From Rhynchopus euleeides (lineage: Eukaryota > Euglenozoa > Diplonemea > Diplonemida > Diplonemidae): 64,000 nucleotides of DNA. Numbering within the stretch: the first letter of the stretch is position 1; each line of letters begins with the position of its first letter. Below are positions 30,588 to 41,628 of this stretch, piece by piece. The translations under genes and the position numbers were made by a program. The notes below the pieces were generated by a model that was not told where the DNA came from, ran no database searches, and saw only the letters and a list, made by a program, of their open reading frames with translations. Location: positions 1,054,001 to 1,118,000 of the forward strand of contig OY723242.1 of NCBI GenBank assembly GCA_963210315.1, read 5' to 3'.

Positions 30588-31334
30588 GCACAAACAACGC
30601 CTTATCTTTTTCAGTACATGCAAGCTTCTGCTTCTTCACTCTTCCCGCTCAGCCTTTCTCCTGATTTGTTTAGAAACACCACAACCTTGCCCCGCTTATT
30701 AATGCGAAGCCAGTGGGGAAGGGGAATCCACCCCCGGGGTCAGAGGGGGGGGGAGTGGGACAAGGCGATGGAGTCGGTGCGCGCTCTGCAGTTGCAGTGC
30801 ACTGAAACGGCTCCTGCCTCCCACACCCCCCCCACCCCCCGACCCCACCCCCTGGCAGAACTTCATTCCGTGTGAATTTATGCCCATGTTGCTTCCATAT
30901 ATCCATCCCCGTCAACTCGGGCCAAACATACTCCACTCTGTCTCTTTCGTATGCATCAACAGTCCCTCTCAGAGGCATTTCTCTTGGGGTCGGAAACTGT
31001 TCGGGGACGAGGGGAGGGGGGTGTGAGGCTATCCTTGCGACAGATCAAGCTTGCTTGATTGTCGACGCCCAAAAAAAAAGCACGTGCGATCTGGAACAGC
31101 CAGAAGAGAGTGTGGCATCGAACCAAAGCAATGCTCACCCTCCTACTCCCCACTCACTCCATCCTACCCCCCTTCTGATAGAACTTACTACGCAGCACGG
31201 ACTAATGAGGAAATACCGATTGTGGTTGTGGGCAGTTCGTGGGATACCGGTTTTTCTCATGGAATTATGTAATATGTGCGATGCCAGTTCGCTAGCCCCA
31301 AGCTGCAAAAAAAAATATTGGTGGCTGGTGCCCC
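30588..31334. other. Intergenic
   Basis: No gene supported. Starts with the rest of the split CCCGGGTTTGGCGCACA motif. Confidence 0.5.
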
Positions 31335-31627
31335 CACGGTGGACTCCAGCGGCCCTAGCGGGAGTCTGGGAGCGGGAGTCTGAGCGGGTGTCAAAGACTC
31401 CCGCTAGGGGGAGTCTGACTCCCCCTAGCGGGAGTCTTTTCACCTATTTTCATCCATTTTTCCCATGATATAGTTACAGTCTACTGGCGTGGGGGGTAAA
31501 ATCATGGTGGAAGAGGGATGGGGAGGGGCTTGTTTTGCTTCTGTCAGTTTCCCCGGACTCTGGACTACCTACCTATCCTCCTGGTAGCGGCTACACCTGC
31601 GGAGGTGAGCGGTTAGAATTTGAGGTG

Positions 31628-32494
31628 TCAAAGTGCGGCCATCGCCTGTCGTAGTTGTGTTACACCTTGGGCAAGACAAGCCATCCTGCAGGCCTCATCT
31701 TCTTCGTCAGAACTGTCATCCCCCTCCTGCTGTGCGCGTTGGTCAAGCGTGCTCAAAGTCGCCTCGGATGACACGAATGGTGTGAAAGTCGCCCCCAGCG
31801 GGATTGGCATTTTGCACAAGCAGAGCGATAATTTGCGGTGTCCTTCGGGGAACCGGGACAGGAAGTAGGGCGCGCTGATGGGTTCAACGAAGTCCTGTGT
31901 GTTGCAGTGCACAAACCCCTTCTGCAGCTGTGTCAACTGTGTGCAAAGAACATACACAGCCAATCTATGAGCGTGTCGGGTGTGCAGACACGGACACAGA
32001 ATGACTTCTCTATACCCGAGGATCCCGTCCTGCGACAGGTGCGCAACCTTCCAAGGCATGCCCGATGCGCGCCGCTTCTCTTCTGCCATCGCAAGATCTC
32101 TCTCGTAAGTTGCGGAGCTGGCGATTGTAACGGCATCTTTCTTGCGATGTCCGTTCTCTGCTTCTTCAAATTCGTCGTTGTTCTGCAGAGGCACTGCATC
32201 TTCTGGAGCCCACCAATGATGGAGACTGTGTACGTAGGCATTGCGCGTTGATCCCTTTTCGGCATGCTCCATCAACCAGTGAAATATATGCCCTGAGATC
32301 CGAGCACGCAAGAAGGGAATCCGGGCTGACTCATCCTTGCATCCCCAGAAGTGCCAGGGGATGTCTGCATACCGGAAATGCATGAGGTCTGCAAGGGAGA
32401 CAAAGAGGTAGCGGAACAAGCCCTTGTAGGTGTGTCCTGTGACAGGCAAGCACGACCTTCCGGAACTGAGCACCTGTCCCATTCTGCGACACAT
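31628..32494 (-). CDS. Transposase-like protein, C-terminal part, composite copy 1
   Basis: 288 residues from an ATG at 32494, identical to the product at 53325-54191. It is in frame with the 89-residue frame upstream, separated by one TGA. Blocks such as GLFRYLFVSLADLMHFRYAD and an acidic GDDSSDEEDEAC tail are seen. I recognise no catalytic triad. It is probably the second half of a transposase-like protein. Confidence 0.55.
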   Translation of the reverse strand: MCRRMGQVLSSGRSCLPVTGHTYKGLFRYLFVSLADLMHFRYADIPWHFWGCKDESARIPFLRARISGHIFHWLMEHAEKGSTRNAYVHSLHHWWAPEDAVPLQNNDEFEEAENGHRKKDAVTIASSATYERDLAMAEEKRRASGMPWKVAHLSQDGILGYREVILCPCLHTRHAHRLAVYVLCTQLTQLQKGFVHCNTQDFVEPISAPYFLSRFPEGHRKLSLCLCKMPIPLGATFTPFVSSEATLSTLDQRAQQEGDDSSDEEDEACRMACLAQGVTQLRQAMAAL

Positions 32495-32764
32495 TCAGTG
32501 CAAGGTTTGTACAGGTCTTGTCGAATATTTTTTTGTTGTCTCATCCAGTACCCTGATCAGCCGCATGGCGAGCCCCTTGCAGTCATGGAGTGCTGGGGTG
32601 ACGTAGCGGGCATTGGGAGGCACACCTGCCAAGAGGGAGGGGTAGCCAGCCTCTTTTATCTCAGAGAGAGTCAGGTGCGGGTATCGATGCACCTGTTGAT
32701 ACCAGCGTTCTTCTGGGATGTCGCACAGTGAGCATCGGTGCCCTCGCCCCCCGCATCGCCTCAT
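32495..32764 (-). CDS. Transposase-like protein, zinc-knuckle-like part, composite copy 1
   Basis: 89 residues from an ATG at 32764 with GHRCSLC, then W, LTLSEIKEAGYPSLL and TPALHDCKGLAMRL. The CxxC/His region matches the layout of SHRSAFC in the gene at 1-748. It ends at a TGA directly before the in-frame ATG of the 288-residue frame; both copies share this stop. Confidence 0.6.
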   Translation of the reverse strand: MRRCGGRGHRCSLCDIPEERWYQQVHRYPHLTLSEIKEAGYPSLLAGVPPNARYVTPALHDCKGLAMRLIRVLDETTKKYSTRPVQTLH

Positions 32765-33029
32765 TGTTGCCCACTGCTGATCTATACTCCCGCTAGCGGG
32801 AGTTGGACTCCCCCTAGTTGAGACTCCCGAAAAGGGTTAAACCCGGTAGTGGTACCCTACCCCCGCTGGAGTCCACCGTGCAAGGCCGGATCAGCCCACG
32901 GGTGGGTTTGAGGAAGAAATCTGGGGGGGCAAATTTTGCTGCGACTTCCGGTTTCACCCGGCCGAACTCCAGCATCTATCCAGACCCACGGTGCCAAGCC
33001 GTTCGCCCGTGTCGCGATCATTCGCGGCT

Positions 33030-33410
33030 TCAGGCTGCCCCCGACGACACGTTTGTATCCTGCACCTTGCCATACTTCGCCTCCACCTTGTATATGACGG
33101 AGAGCGCCCTCCTTCCGCATCGTTGCGACTTCCCTGACAGCGAACTTATCCATGTCAGGGAAGACATGGCGATGATTGCGTTGGCCACCTGGGTGCTGTG
33201 CTTGTGGAGCTCCTTGCTCAACACCGTTGCTAGGAGCCTTCTAATGGATCCCAGTGTCAGCACACTGCCCCCTTTTTTAACAGGGAAGGCCGTGCAAAAA
33301 TTATGCACAATGTTCGTCGCCTCCGCAGCCTCGGGACTCTCTGCGCTCTTCTTCTTCTTAATCGACTTTGCCGCCGGCTTCGCTGCCGGCTTCGTTGTCG
33401 TCTTCCCCAT
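33030..33410 (-). CDS. Small Lys/Ala-rich histone-like protein, composite copy 1
   Basis: 126 residues from an ATG at 33410. The N-terminus MGKTTTKPAAKPAAKSIKKK is strongly basic; then a helical segment (GSIRRLLATVLSKELHKHST). The end YKVEAKYGKVQDT reads like real protein, but between about residues 90 and 105 another frame (DKFAVREVATMRKEG) looks better, so old frameshifts are likely. Differs from copy 2 at three residues. Nucleic-acid binding is inferred from charge. Confidence 0.5.
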   Translation of the reverse strand: MGKTTTKPAAKPAAKSIKKKKSAESPEAAEATNIVHNFCTAFPVKKGGSVLTLGSIRRLLATVLSKELHKHSTQVANAIIAMSSLTWISSLSGKSQRCGRRALSVIYKVEAKYGKVQDTNVSSGAA

Positions 33411-33957
33411 TTTTGTGAATCAGGTCTGCGAGCTGGGATGGGTGGAAACGTCCGTTTCGTTTGGTGTGGCTGTACTTCAGTGACGAGTGCCACATTGCAT
33501 AGGTATCATGGGAAAAATGAGTGAAAATAGGTGAAAAGACTCCCGCTAGGGGGAGTCAGACTCCCGCTAGCGGGAGTCTATACTCCCGCTAGCGGGAGTT
33601 GGACTCCCCCTAGTTGAGACTCCCGAAAAGGGTTACCCTACCCCCGCTGGAGTCCACCGTGCCTGATTTACCCCTTTTTCACTACGCACAAACTACGCAA
33701 TCTGGGGGGGGGGTCTCGCTTTTTGGTCCCCCCCCCAGTTTTTTTTGGTCCCCCTTTCTGTGTGGCTACTGAGACAGGACTGGAGGCACTGCGCTGACCG
33801 AGCAAAAAATTATTGCCAGAACTCACTATACACCGTACGAAAGAACGCACGACATGTGGGGCGGGACTCCAGAAACACCTGGGCAAGGTTGCCCCATGCC
33901 CAGAAACACCTGAGAAGGAAGTGAGTTCCAGGAGCCGCGTAGAACACCCTCGAGATT

Positions 33958-34152
33958 GTGAATGATGATACGATCACAGCCTTCAGGGCGATGCGAGGTG
34001 CCACCCTGAAGGTGGCCCTTGACATCAAGGAGAGCGTCGGCCGAGGGGTCGACGAAAAGCTGAAGAAGGCGCTACTGGCACTGGATCCCGCGGGGTATAC
34101 GGAGGTCACCGCCACACAGGCAACCTCCGCTGACAACGTCCAGGAGACTTAA
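33958..34152 (+). CDS. Short helical protein fragment
   Basis: 64 codons starting at GTG; an upstream in-frame stop lies at 33940 and there is no early ATG. Sequence DTITAFRAMRGATLKVALDI and VDEKLKKALLALD looks like true helical protein. It ends in TAA overlapping a GATGCGTTGATGCTTCCAC block like the A-repeat end of the YR elements. It could be an exon or a fragment; function unknown. Confidence 0.35.
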   Translation: MNDDTITAFRAMRGATLKVALDIKESVGRGVDEKLKKALLALDPAGYTEVTATQATSADNVQET

Positions 34153-34162
34153 TGATGCGTTG

Positions 34163-34357
34163 ATGCTTCCACCCGACGAGCTGAAGCAGGCACCGCGCCA
34201 AAGGGCACCCCCAAAGAGACCTGCAAAGACTGCGTCGAAACCCGCACCGAAGGCTGCCAGCGCTGCAGCACCTGAAGAACCTGCAGCACCTGAAGCGCCT
34301 GCACCCTCACTGACCCCGGAACAGCAAGAACTCCTTGAGTTTGGGGTCCCGGCATAG
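34163..34357 (+). CDS. Ala/Pro/Lys-rich short protein
   Basis: 64 codons from the ATG at 34163, in another frame just after the fragment above. It is basic at the start (APPKRPAKTASKPAPKAAS) and acidic/Pro-rich at the end (EEPAAPEAPAPSLTPEQQEL). Histone H1-tail-like composition. It may be the continuation of the preceding fragment. Confidence 0.35.
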   Translation: MLPPDELKQAPRQRAPPKRPAKTASKPAPKAASAAAPEEPAAPEAPAPSLTPEQQELLEFGVPA

Positions 34358-34439
34358 AGACAGAGAATGGCTGAGTAAATCAAAAAATGAGACCCCCCCC
34401 CCCCCCCTTTTCACTACGCACAAACTACGCAATATGGGG

Positions 34440-37400
34440 TCGTCAGGGGCACCAGGGCCGGTGGAATTTTTTTTTGCAGACAGAGCCATGGGAGGAGGGC
34501 AACGGTATACAGTCGCGAAGAAGAGAGGGACGGAGTTGAGAGCTGCTGTCCCTGCTCCGCACACAGGGGGTTTTTTGGATCTTGTGGTGTTTTTCCGTAT
34601 GAATTACTCTGGAGGGTGGGTCTTCGTTACGGTGGCGAAAATGGCGCGTTCTTCCCCGGTGCACTTCCCCCTATTCATAGGATAGAAACGCCAAACTATT
34701 CACCGGAAAAAAACCCGTCCAAATCGTTCAAAAATGCCGATAGCGAAGGCCTTCCCTCTTCCCTATTCCTTTCTCCCTTTCTCGTACACTGTGAGTGTGA
34801 TTATCCCCGCAAAAAAAAACGTGTCGTCGTGTGGCCAGGCGAACTTGGGACAGCGGCCCCTCTCGCAGGGTGAGGGGTGTCAGAGGGAGACACGGCTGCC
34901 AAAAAAAAGGATCGATATTTCGTTCAAGAGTATCCACACCAGTCCATCCCTTTTCTCTGCGACTTGCTGGATTCGCGACCCCCCCCCCCCCCTTCCCCAC
35001 AGTTCAGCCGCCTCGGCTGGTCGCTTTTCGATTTTTTTTGCAGGGTGGGGGTTTCGTCCCCACCTGCAGAGGCTCCCCCCGCCCCCCCCCCCCGAATTGC
35101 CGATCCTTGTTGTCTTTTGCCGGGCCCCAAAGAAAATGAATTACCCTTTCAATCCATTTTGGAAGGACGGGTCCCAAAAACGGCGTTCGTCATGTCACCC
35201 ACACACCCCCCCCCCCCCCGCTCCCTCGTTATAGAAGATACGATCCAACAGCACCGACTGCTGTCTTCTGTGCTGCTGTTTAATGTACCCTCCCTCCATC
35301 CCTCCGACCCCCGATTTTTTTATCTTTCGCGCGTTTTCTCCACTGGTGGAGCTTCGGCTGTCAAATTTCAACCTCCCGCAAAATCTTTACAGATCACAGA
35401 TCCCGGTGGCATGTTGTGGCGCGCCGAGAATCACGCTTGCCTTGTTTCCCGCCATCCTGGGTCGTCGGCGCTGGAAAAATACCCCCCCCCCCCCCGTTAA
35501 AAACCCTTCAAAAGGACGATCTCTGTTGCCTCAGAGCTGTGATAGGGTGAATGCAATAAAACTGGCAGATAGTTAAAGGGCGAGGGTGCATCTGGATTCC
35601 CGGGGCTCCCCCCCCCCCCCTCCTCTACCAAGAGGTTTATCAGAAGAGTCCTGAAATTCCGAAAATATAGTACCCTCAACCTTCGGGTTTGCATGCCGTC
35701 TATCCCTGGCAATTCAAAAGCCAGATGAAACGGGTGAGGAGGGGGGGGGGGCACTGGGGTGGGCTTTACCCTGATGTGCAGAATAAAGTGACTAGACCAG
35801 ATCACATTGTTTTGTGTGGGCCAGCTAACACAGTTTGCCACAGGGGAACCCGTCTCCACCCCACTCCCCCACCCCCTTCTCCTTCTCGTTCTCCCCACCC
35901 CCCCCCCCCCCCCTTCAAAAATGGAAAGAGAAAACGCATCACATCACATCAAATCACATCCTCAAACCGTTCCTTCAGACGTAAAATCTACTCTGTTTCT
36001 GTTCAGGCGAGCTAGCCAAAATGAAGGAACCTTCAACCCTCTCCCGTCACCGAGCTCTGGTGATCAGCGACACTGTCCGGAACGATACATTGACAGAAGG
36101 CGTCTGTAAGTCATCTCGGCGACGTATGGTGAGATCTGTGGAAGAAGAATGTGTGGGGCACGGAGAAACATCAGAGAAACAGTTCAATAATGCAAAAATC
36201 CATACCAGCTGGTCAACAGCTTGTCAATCCGCCTGTCGTGGCTTGGACGCCATGAATACCCGTAAAGAGAGCCTGATAGTGCAGTGGATGATGCCACTGC
36301 GCAGAGCAACTTCTGGAAAGAAAAATAAGGTAAACTAATGGAACCTCTCCTTTCACACAGCAGGCCACTCCGCTCTCTGGGGAGTGGCGATGTTTCTGAA
36401 ATGACGTTTTTGTTTTGGGTTATGGGCAACAAAAGAAAAGCAAACAAAAAAAAAAGAAACCGCAAAAAAAGGAAGCTTTTCGTAACATCTCTTTCCTCTC
36501 TTCTTTCGGTCTTTCACCGTTTTTCTTCTTCAAGTCAAGCCCCTCTCTTTGGAGATATCGTTGAGGCGTCAGGCCTCACGCAACAGAAAACAACAAAGTT
36601 ATCCCCGCACACACACACACACACACACACGCGCTCTTCCACTCTCGCATGCTTAAAGTGTGAATATACTCTGCAGCGAGAAATTAAACCCCCCCCCCCC
36701 CATCTCTTACTGCCTTCTTTTCATTGGCCGCCTCTCCTTTGATCTTGTTCAGAGGAGAGGAAGGGGCGAGGTGTGGGGCACAGTCGGGGTGGCAATGTCC
36801 TTCCATGGCTTTTGTATCTTGGCTGCTCGGCTGCTTGACTCACCCTACACCCCCGATTGAACCACTAGGATCAGAGATCAAAACCGAAATGACACCCCTA
36901 CCTATTAGGACGTGTTGTTTGACATGGCAGAGAAAACCTGCATGCATGTGCGCCGATACGGCGTGCATGGGCACGCGCCCGTCTGGGCCTGTTTGCAAAC
37001 CTACATCGTTTTATTCTAGACTATTTCTCTAAACCCACGCCGTTTAGCCAAATCAGATCACCGCCAGTAACCTAAACTCGTCTCGCCAAGAGCTACTCCG
37101 CCAAGGTTGCGGGGGGGGGGGGTGGGGGGGAACAAACAATCGCCCAAATTTGTCGCCTTCTTCTCTGCTCATCTTTCTGTATTTTATTATGCAATATACG
37201 CCGTGTGCTTGGAAGCCAGATGGCGCCTCGCCCATCCCCCCCCCCCCCACACACACACACACCCTGCGACGCATTTGTCCTCTTTTTTCATTTTGTGTTC
37301 GTCTCACGCGGCACTCAGTGCGCCCACCCCCTGCGCAGGGGTGACGCCGTTTGACGAAGAAGGAGATATGTTGTCAAAATTGGCAGCCCGGGGGGTCGCA

Positions 37401-38290
37401 GGCAAAAGCCTGGTTTTGAAGCTCTTTACTCTGTTTTGCTCTTGTCAAAAGGGGGAAGGTGGTTGTGTGGTGCCTCCGTGTCCACCAGGCACGGCAGCCA
37501 CAGGACTATCTCATCATCCCTGGTCTGGCCCCGAATCAAAGACGAACAGACACGACGGGAGGGGGGGGGAAAGGGCTGGGCTTATTTTATTCTGCTTGGG
37601 GCGTCGACAGGACAGATCAAGCTTCGTTTCGTGAGTGTCGCCGCCAAAAGAAAAAAAAGATGTCAAGAAGCCAGACGAACACCATAAGCCGCCGTACCGC
37701 ACGCCAGGTTGGCTGTGGTCGATGCCAAGCAAAGGCCGCGCAATCAAGGTGGTTCTGCTTGACTATCAAGGGAAACTGGTTTGCGAATAAGGCTTGTCAT
37801 GTGCATCTCGGCAACTGCATGCCGTGATGTGCACGCGGGATGTGGACCCCTCACGCAACAACCACAATATATTACATGGGAGTTTTGCATGAGTGGTAAC
37901 CATGTCGATCCGGAGATACGAAATACCGACTCGTGCAATGCCAGGGTCCACTGTGGACACCACAAGCTCCCCCCCCGCACACACGTGATGTTGTCGTCTT
38001 TTCTCTTTTTGAATTGACCGACTTCATTCGATGGGTGCCGGTCTCGTCCCGCGTTCCACCCCCTCGGGTGGGCACCCTTCTCCGTGTTGCTACAAACCGT
38101 TGCCAACACAGCCCATCCGATCCCGCTCACTTCCCCATCCCCCACCCCCCTCTCTTTCCAATGTACAACAGTTCTGAATCGCGAAGGAACCGATTCTAGG
38201 ATCAAGGGTTGTCCAAGGAACCGTGGCCTTGCTGATATTTCGTTTGTCGGATTTCCCCACCGCCCCCCCCCCCCCCCCCCACCCCACCCC
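34440..38290. other. Intergenic, rich in C homopolymers
   Basis: No gene supported. C runs of ten or more near 34980, 35085, 35210, 35480, 35610, 35902, 36690 and 38268, CA microsatellites (36606-36632, 37248-37264), and GCAG after T runs (35035). Confidence 0.5.
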
Positions 38291-38599
38291 ACCCCATCCC
38301 AGGCATGTCGCTAAGCGTCGACCGTCGACCCAGTGATTTTGGGTTTCCCCCCCCATAAAAAAGCGTCGACCCAGCGTCGACCCAGTGGAACTGGGTTGAC
38401 GCTTGGTCGAGGCTTGGAGCGTCGACCCAGTGGAACTGGGTTGCCATTCAAGCCTGGACCAAGCGTCAACCCATTTATTACGCTGGGTCGACGCTAACCT
38501 AGCGTTGACCCGGTTACACTGGGTCGACGCTCACCAAGCGTCGACCAAGCGTCAACCTACTTTCACTGGGTCGACGTCGAAGAGAGTATGGTTTTGCAG

Positions 38600-38828
38600 G
38601 AACAGATGCTCACTACCGTGGCCTCCGGCGGCTGGGGGGCTCCGCCCCCCAGACCCCCTGTGGCGTATGTCTCGTACTCAAGTCATTCGATTCCCACCAG
38701 GTCAGGGAATCCAACCACTCCAATAGCCTCAGGGACGCAGCCAACTCACACAGAATCTGCCCACAATGAACAGATGTTCACTACCGTGGCCTCCGGCGGC
38801 TGGGGGGCTCTGCCCCCCAGACCCCCCA
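38600..38828 (-). repeat. Two GGCGGAGCC modules in copy 2
   Basis: Reverse-strand copies at about 38600-38659 and 38769-38828, separated by the same ~170-bp spacing as in the inverted partner element. Confidence 0.9.
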
Positions 38829-39153
38829 TCTCGCGTGTCCGTCTCGTAACCAAGTCCTTGCGCTTCAACGGCCGTGGCATATCAGGGGGTAGCGTCGAAA
38901 TCATGGTCCCGAAACCATTTTGTGGGTTTCCTCCGGCACCCGAGTGGCGCGAGCGGGAGAGGAACCACGGAAGGAACCCAGCGCCTTACACCGTGCCCAC
39001 CTAGTGGTCCACCGATGGGGAAATGAGGCAACAACACGAGCGCGCGCGAAGCGCGCGCGAGAAAAATTTGCCCCTAGTGTTTTCCCCCCTGACCCCCCCC
39101 CCCCCCCCAAAACAGGAGCGTCAACCCACCAAATCTCCAAAATCGAAAAGTTA

Positions 39154-39361
39154 CACGGTGGACTCCAGCGGGGGTAGGGTAACCCTTTTCGGGAGTCTCA
39201 ACTAGCGGGAGTCTCGGACTCCCGCTAGCGGGAGTCTTTAGCCTAAATTAGCTGGAAAATAGACTCCCGCTAGCGGGAGTCTCCAGTACATACTGCAGAA
39301 AAAGACACCCTCTCAGACTCCCGCTCCCAGACTCCCGCTAGGGTGGCTGGAGTCCACCGTG
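39154..39361. mobile_element. MITE with CACGGTGG ends and TA duplication
   Basis: 208 bp, CACGGTGGACTCCAGCGG at the left and its inverted GGAGTCCACCGTG at the right. TA duplicated at 39152-39153 and 39362-39363. Comparison with the uninterrupted copy at 21.7 kb shows the exact empty site. Filled with CTAGCGGGAGTC palindromic words. A deletion derivative of the composite transposon family. Confidence 0.9.
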
Positions 39362-39480
39362 TAGCGACAGGCCTGACCCCATCCCGTTGTGTTGAAGATG
39401 GGGGGGGGGGGAGGGGAGAGGGAAATGCCGAAAATTACGGAATTCCGGGGTTTCAAAACTTCCAAACTCCAGACGCCCAA

Positions 39481-41628
39481 CACGGTGGGATCTTGTAAAT
39501 TTTACATGTATAACTACAAGTATATACATGTATTATACATGTATAATACTTGCATGTCAACTATTATACATGTATAATACATGTATATGCCTGAAATATA
39601 CATGTAAAATACATGTATATCAAGTAAAAATACATGTATAATACTTGCATGTCAACTATTATACATGTATCTTTACTTGATATACATGTATTTTACATGT
39701 ATACCGTAAACGGAAATATTGTGGACCGTAATAAAGGTGAACCGTACTATAGGTGGACCGTAAAAAAGATGGAACAAATGGGATTTTTCCGGAACTTGGA
39801 ACATTTTTACGGTCCACCTATTTTACGGTTGGGATAGTGGACTTGGCGGTTTTTTTACGAGTTCCTTCGTGACGAAGTCGCGAAGGAACCAAGGAAATCG
39901 TACGACTGAAGCTGCAGGATTAACACCACAGGGCCTCAGCACAGAGTGTGCGCTCACCATCGTCCGGGAACTGTTCTCCCACAGTTACTGCAGGGTGTAC
40001 TGCACTAAAGGAGTACGATTTCCCTGAATTTTCCGGGCACTGATTCACGAATTTACATCTGGAGGGAGCCCGGTGGTCTCAGCTTCTGTCTGCGCGCCCT
40101 GCCGTACTGTGGCTGCTTTTGTGGGCTCGTGCATCAGGTTCTACTTTTACTTCTACCGGAACGCTCCTTGCATGGTACTACACTTCTCGAGGTGTGGTGG
40201 TGGGTGAGTCTCGAGGTGAGTGGTGGTGATCGTGCCCTTTCCACACGCAGGGAGGACTTGCTTCTCTTGCTGGTGTTGGTTGCGGTGGTGGAGGGAGGGT
40301 CCAAAGCTGGGAGGTCGGGAGGCCTACGTGCGGGAGTCTGCGGCGTGGAGGCCGCAGTCCGCGCCCCGCAACCCACCAGCCCGCGGGCGAAAATCGCATT
40401 GTCTTTTCCATATGCAGTCCCAATAAATGGTGGACCGTAAAAAAGATGGAACGTTTGGCCTTTTTTTGGGAACTTGGAACATTTTTACGGTCCACCCTTT
40501 TTCCGTTTACGGTATTTCATGCATTTACATGTATTTTACATGTATAATACTTGTCATGCAAGTATTATACATGTAAAATACTTGCATGACAAGTAAAATA
40601 CTTGCATGCAAGTAAAATACATGCGGAAAAAGGGTGGACCGTAAAAATGTTCCAAGTTCCCAAAAAAAGGCCAAACGTTCCATCTTTTTTACGGTCCACC
40701 ATTTATTGGGACTGCATATGGAAAAGACAATGCGATTTTCGCCCGCGGGCTGGTGGGTTGCGGGGCGCGGACTGCGGCCTCCACGCCGCAGACTCCCGCA
40801 CGTAGGCCTCCCGACCTCCCAGCTTTGGACCCTCCCTCCACCACCGCAACCAACACCAGCAAGAGAAGCAAGTCCTCCCTGCGTGTGGAAAGGGCACGAT
40901 CACCACCACTCACCTCGAGACTCACCCACCACCACACCTCGAGAAGTGTAGTACCATGCAAGGAGCGTTCCGGTAGAAGTAAAAGTAGAACCTGCTGCAC
41001 GAGCCCACAAAAGCAGCCACAGTACGGCAGGGCGCGCAGACAGAAGCTGAGACCACCGGGCTCCCTCCGGATGTAAATTCGTGAATCAGTGCCCGGAAAA
41101 TTCAGGGAAATCGTACTCCTTTAGTGTAGTACACCCTGCAGTAACTGTGGGAGAACAGTTCCCGGACGATGGTGAGCGCACACTCTGTGTTGAGGCCCTG
41201 TGGTGTTAATCCTGCAGCTTCAGTCGTGCGATTTCCTTGGTTCCTTCGCGACTTCGTCGAAGGAATTCGTAAAAAAAACCGCCAAGTCCACTATCCCAAC
41301 CGTAAAATAGGTGGACCGTAAAAATGTTCCAAGTTCCGGAAAAATCCCATTTGTTCCATCTTTTTTACGGTCCACCTATAGTACGGTTCACCTTTATTAC
41401 GGTCCACAATATTTCCGTTTACGGTATATCAAGTAAAGATACATGTATAATAGTTGACATGCAAGTATTATACATGTATTTTTACTTGATATACATGTAG
41501 TTTACATGTATATTTCAGGCATATACATGTATTATACATGTATAATAGTTGACATGCAAGTATTATACATGTATAATACATGTATATACTTGTAGTTATA
41601 CATGTAAAATTTACAAGATCCCACCGTG
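39481..41628. mobile_element. Foldback element: 2.1-kb near-perfect palindrome
   Basis: The left arm (39481 to ~40560) and right arm (~40570 to 41628) are inverted copies with few differences. The ends are CACGGTGGGATCTTGTAAA. Outer and central parts are arrays of ATACATGTAT-like words. Each arm contains an ~800-bp unit bounded by CCGTAAACGGAAATATT and TTTTCCGTTTACGG (39703-40514 on the left). Open frames appear in mirrored pairs and are not considered genes. Confidence 0.85.

Larger units (their letters stand above)
31335..33661 (-). mobile_element. Composite CACGGTGG transposon, copy 1
   Basis: 2327 bp with inverted ends CACGGTGGACTCCAGCGG (31335) and its reverse complement (to 33661). A third copy of the end word lies inside, ending at 32880, in the orientation of the right end. 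It can thus be read as a 1546-bp unit (31335-32880) plus a second unit (32881-33661) that shares its end. Subterminal GACTCCC(G/C)CTAG words repeat. Encodes three minus-strand frames. Near-identical to the inverted copy at 52158-54506, lacking about 21 bp of one subterminal array. Unlike that copy, no TA duplication is visible here (flanks are C-rich). Confidence 0.8.
33706..34404 (+). mobile_element. Small element with G8TCTC ends between ~34-bp direct repeats
   Basis: The sequence CCCTTTTTCACTACGCACAA followed by ACTACGCAATCTGGGG at 33672-33705 returns at 34405-34439 with two changes. Just inside, GGGGGGTCTC and GAGACCCCCC form inverted ends. The interior has two short plus-strand frames. 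A 34-bp direct repeat is unusually long for a target duplication. It starts 10 bp from the composite transposon. Confidence 0.5.
38301..39375. mobile_element. Mutator-like non-autonomous element, copy 2 (inverted), interrupted by a MITE
   Basis: Ends AGGCATGTCGCTAAG and (reverse complement) CAGGCCTGTCGCTAA; flanked by the perfect 10-bp direct repeat ACCCCATCCC (38291-38300 and 39376-39385). About 865 bp after removing the 208-bp MITE plus TA. It carries the GTCGAC array (38310-38580), two GGCGGAGCC modules (38600-38659, 38769-38828) and the CGCG hairpin (39041-39059). Confidence 0.85.

Noticed and set aside
40129-40440. Leu-rich frame in the foldback left arm, mirrored in the right arm
   Set aside because: The mirrored copy is simply the palindrome; the peptide is low complexity and the opposite strand is equally open.
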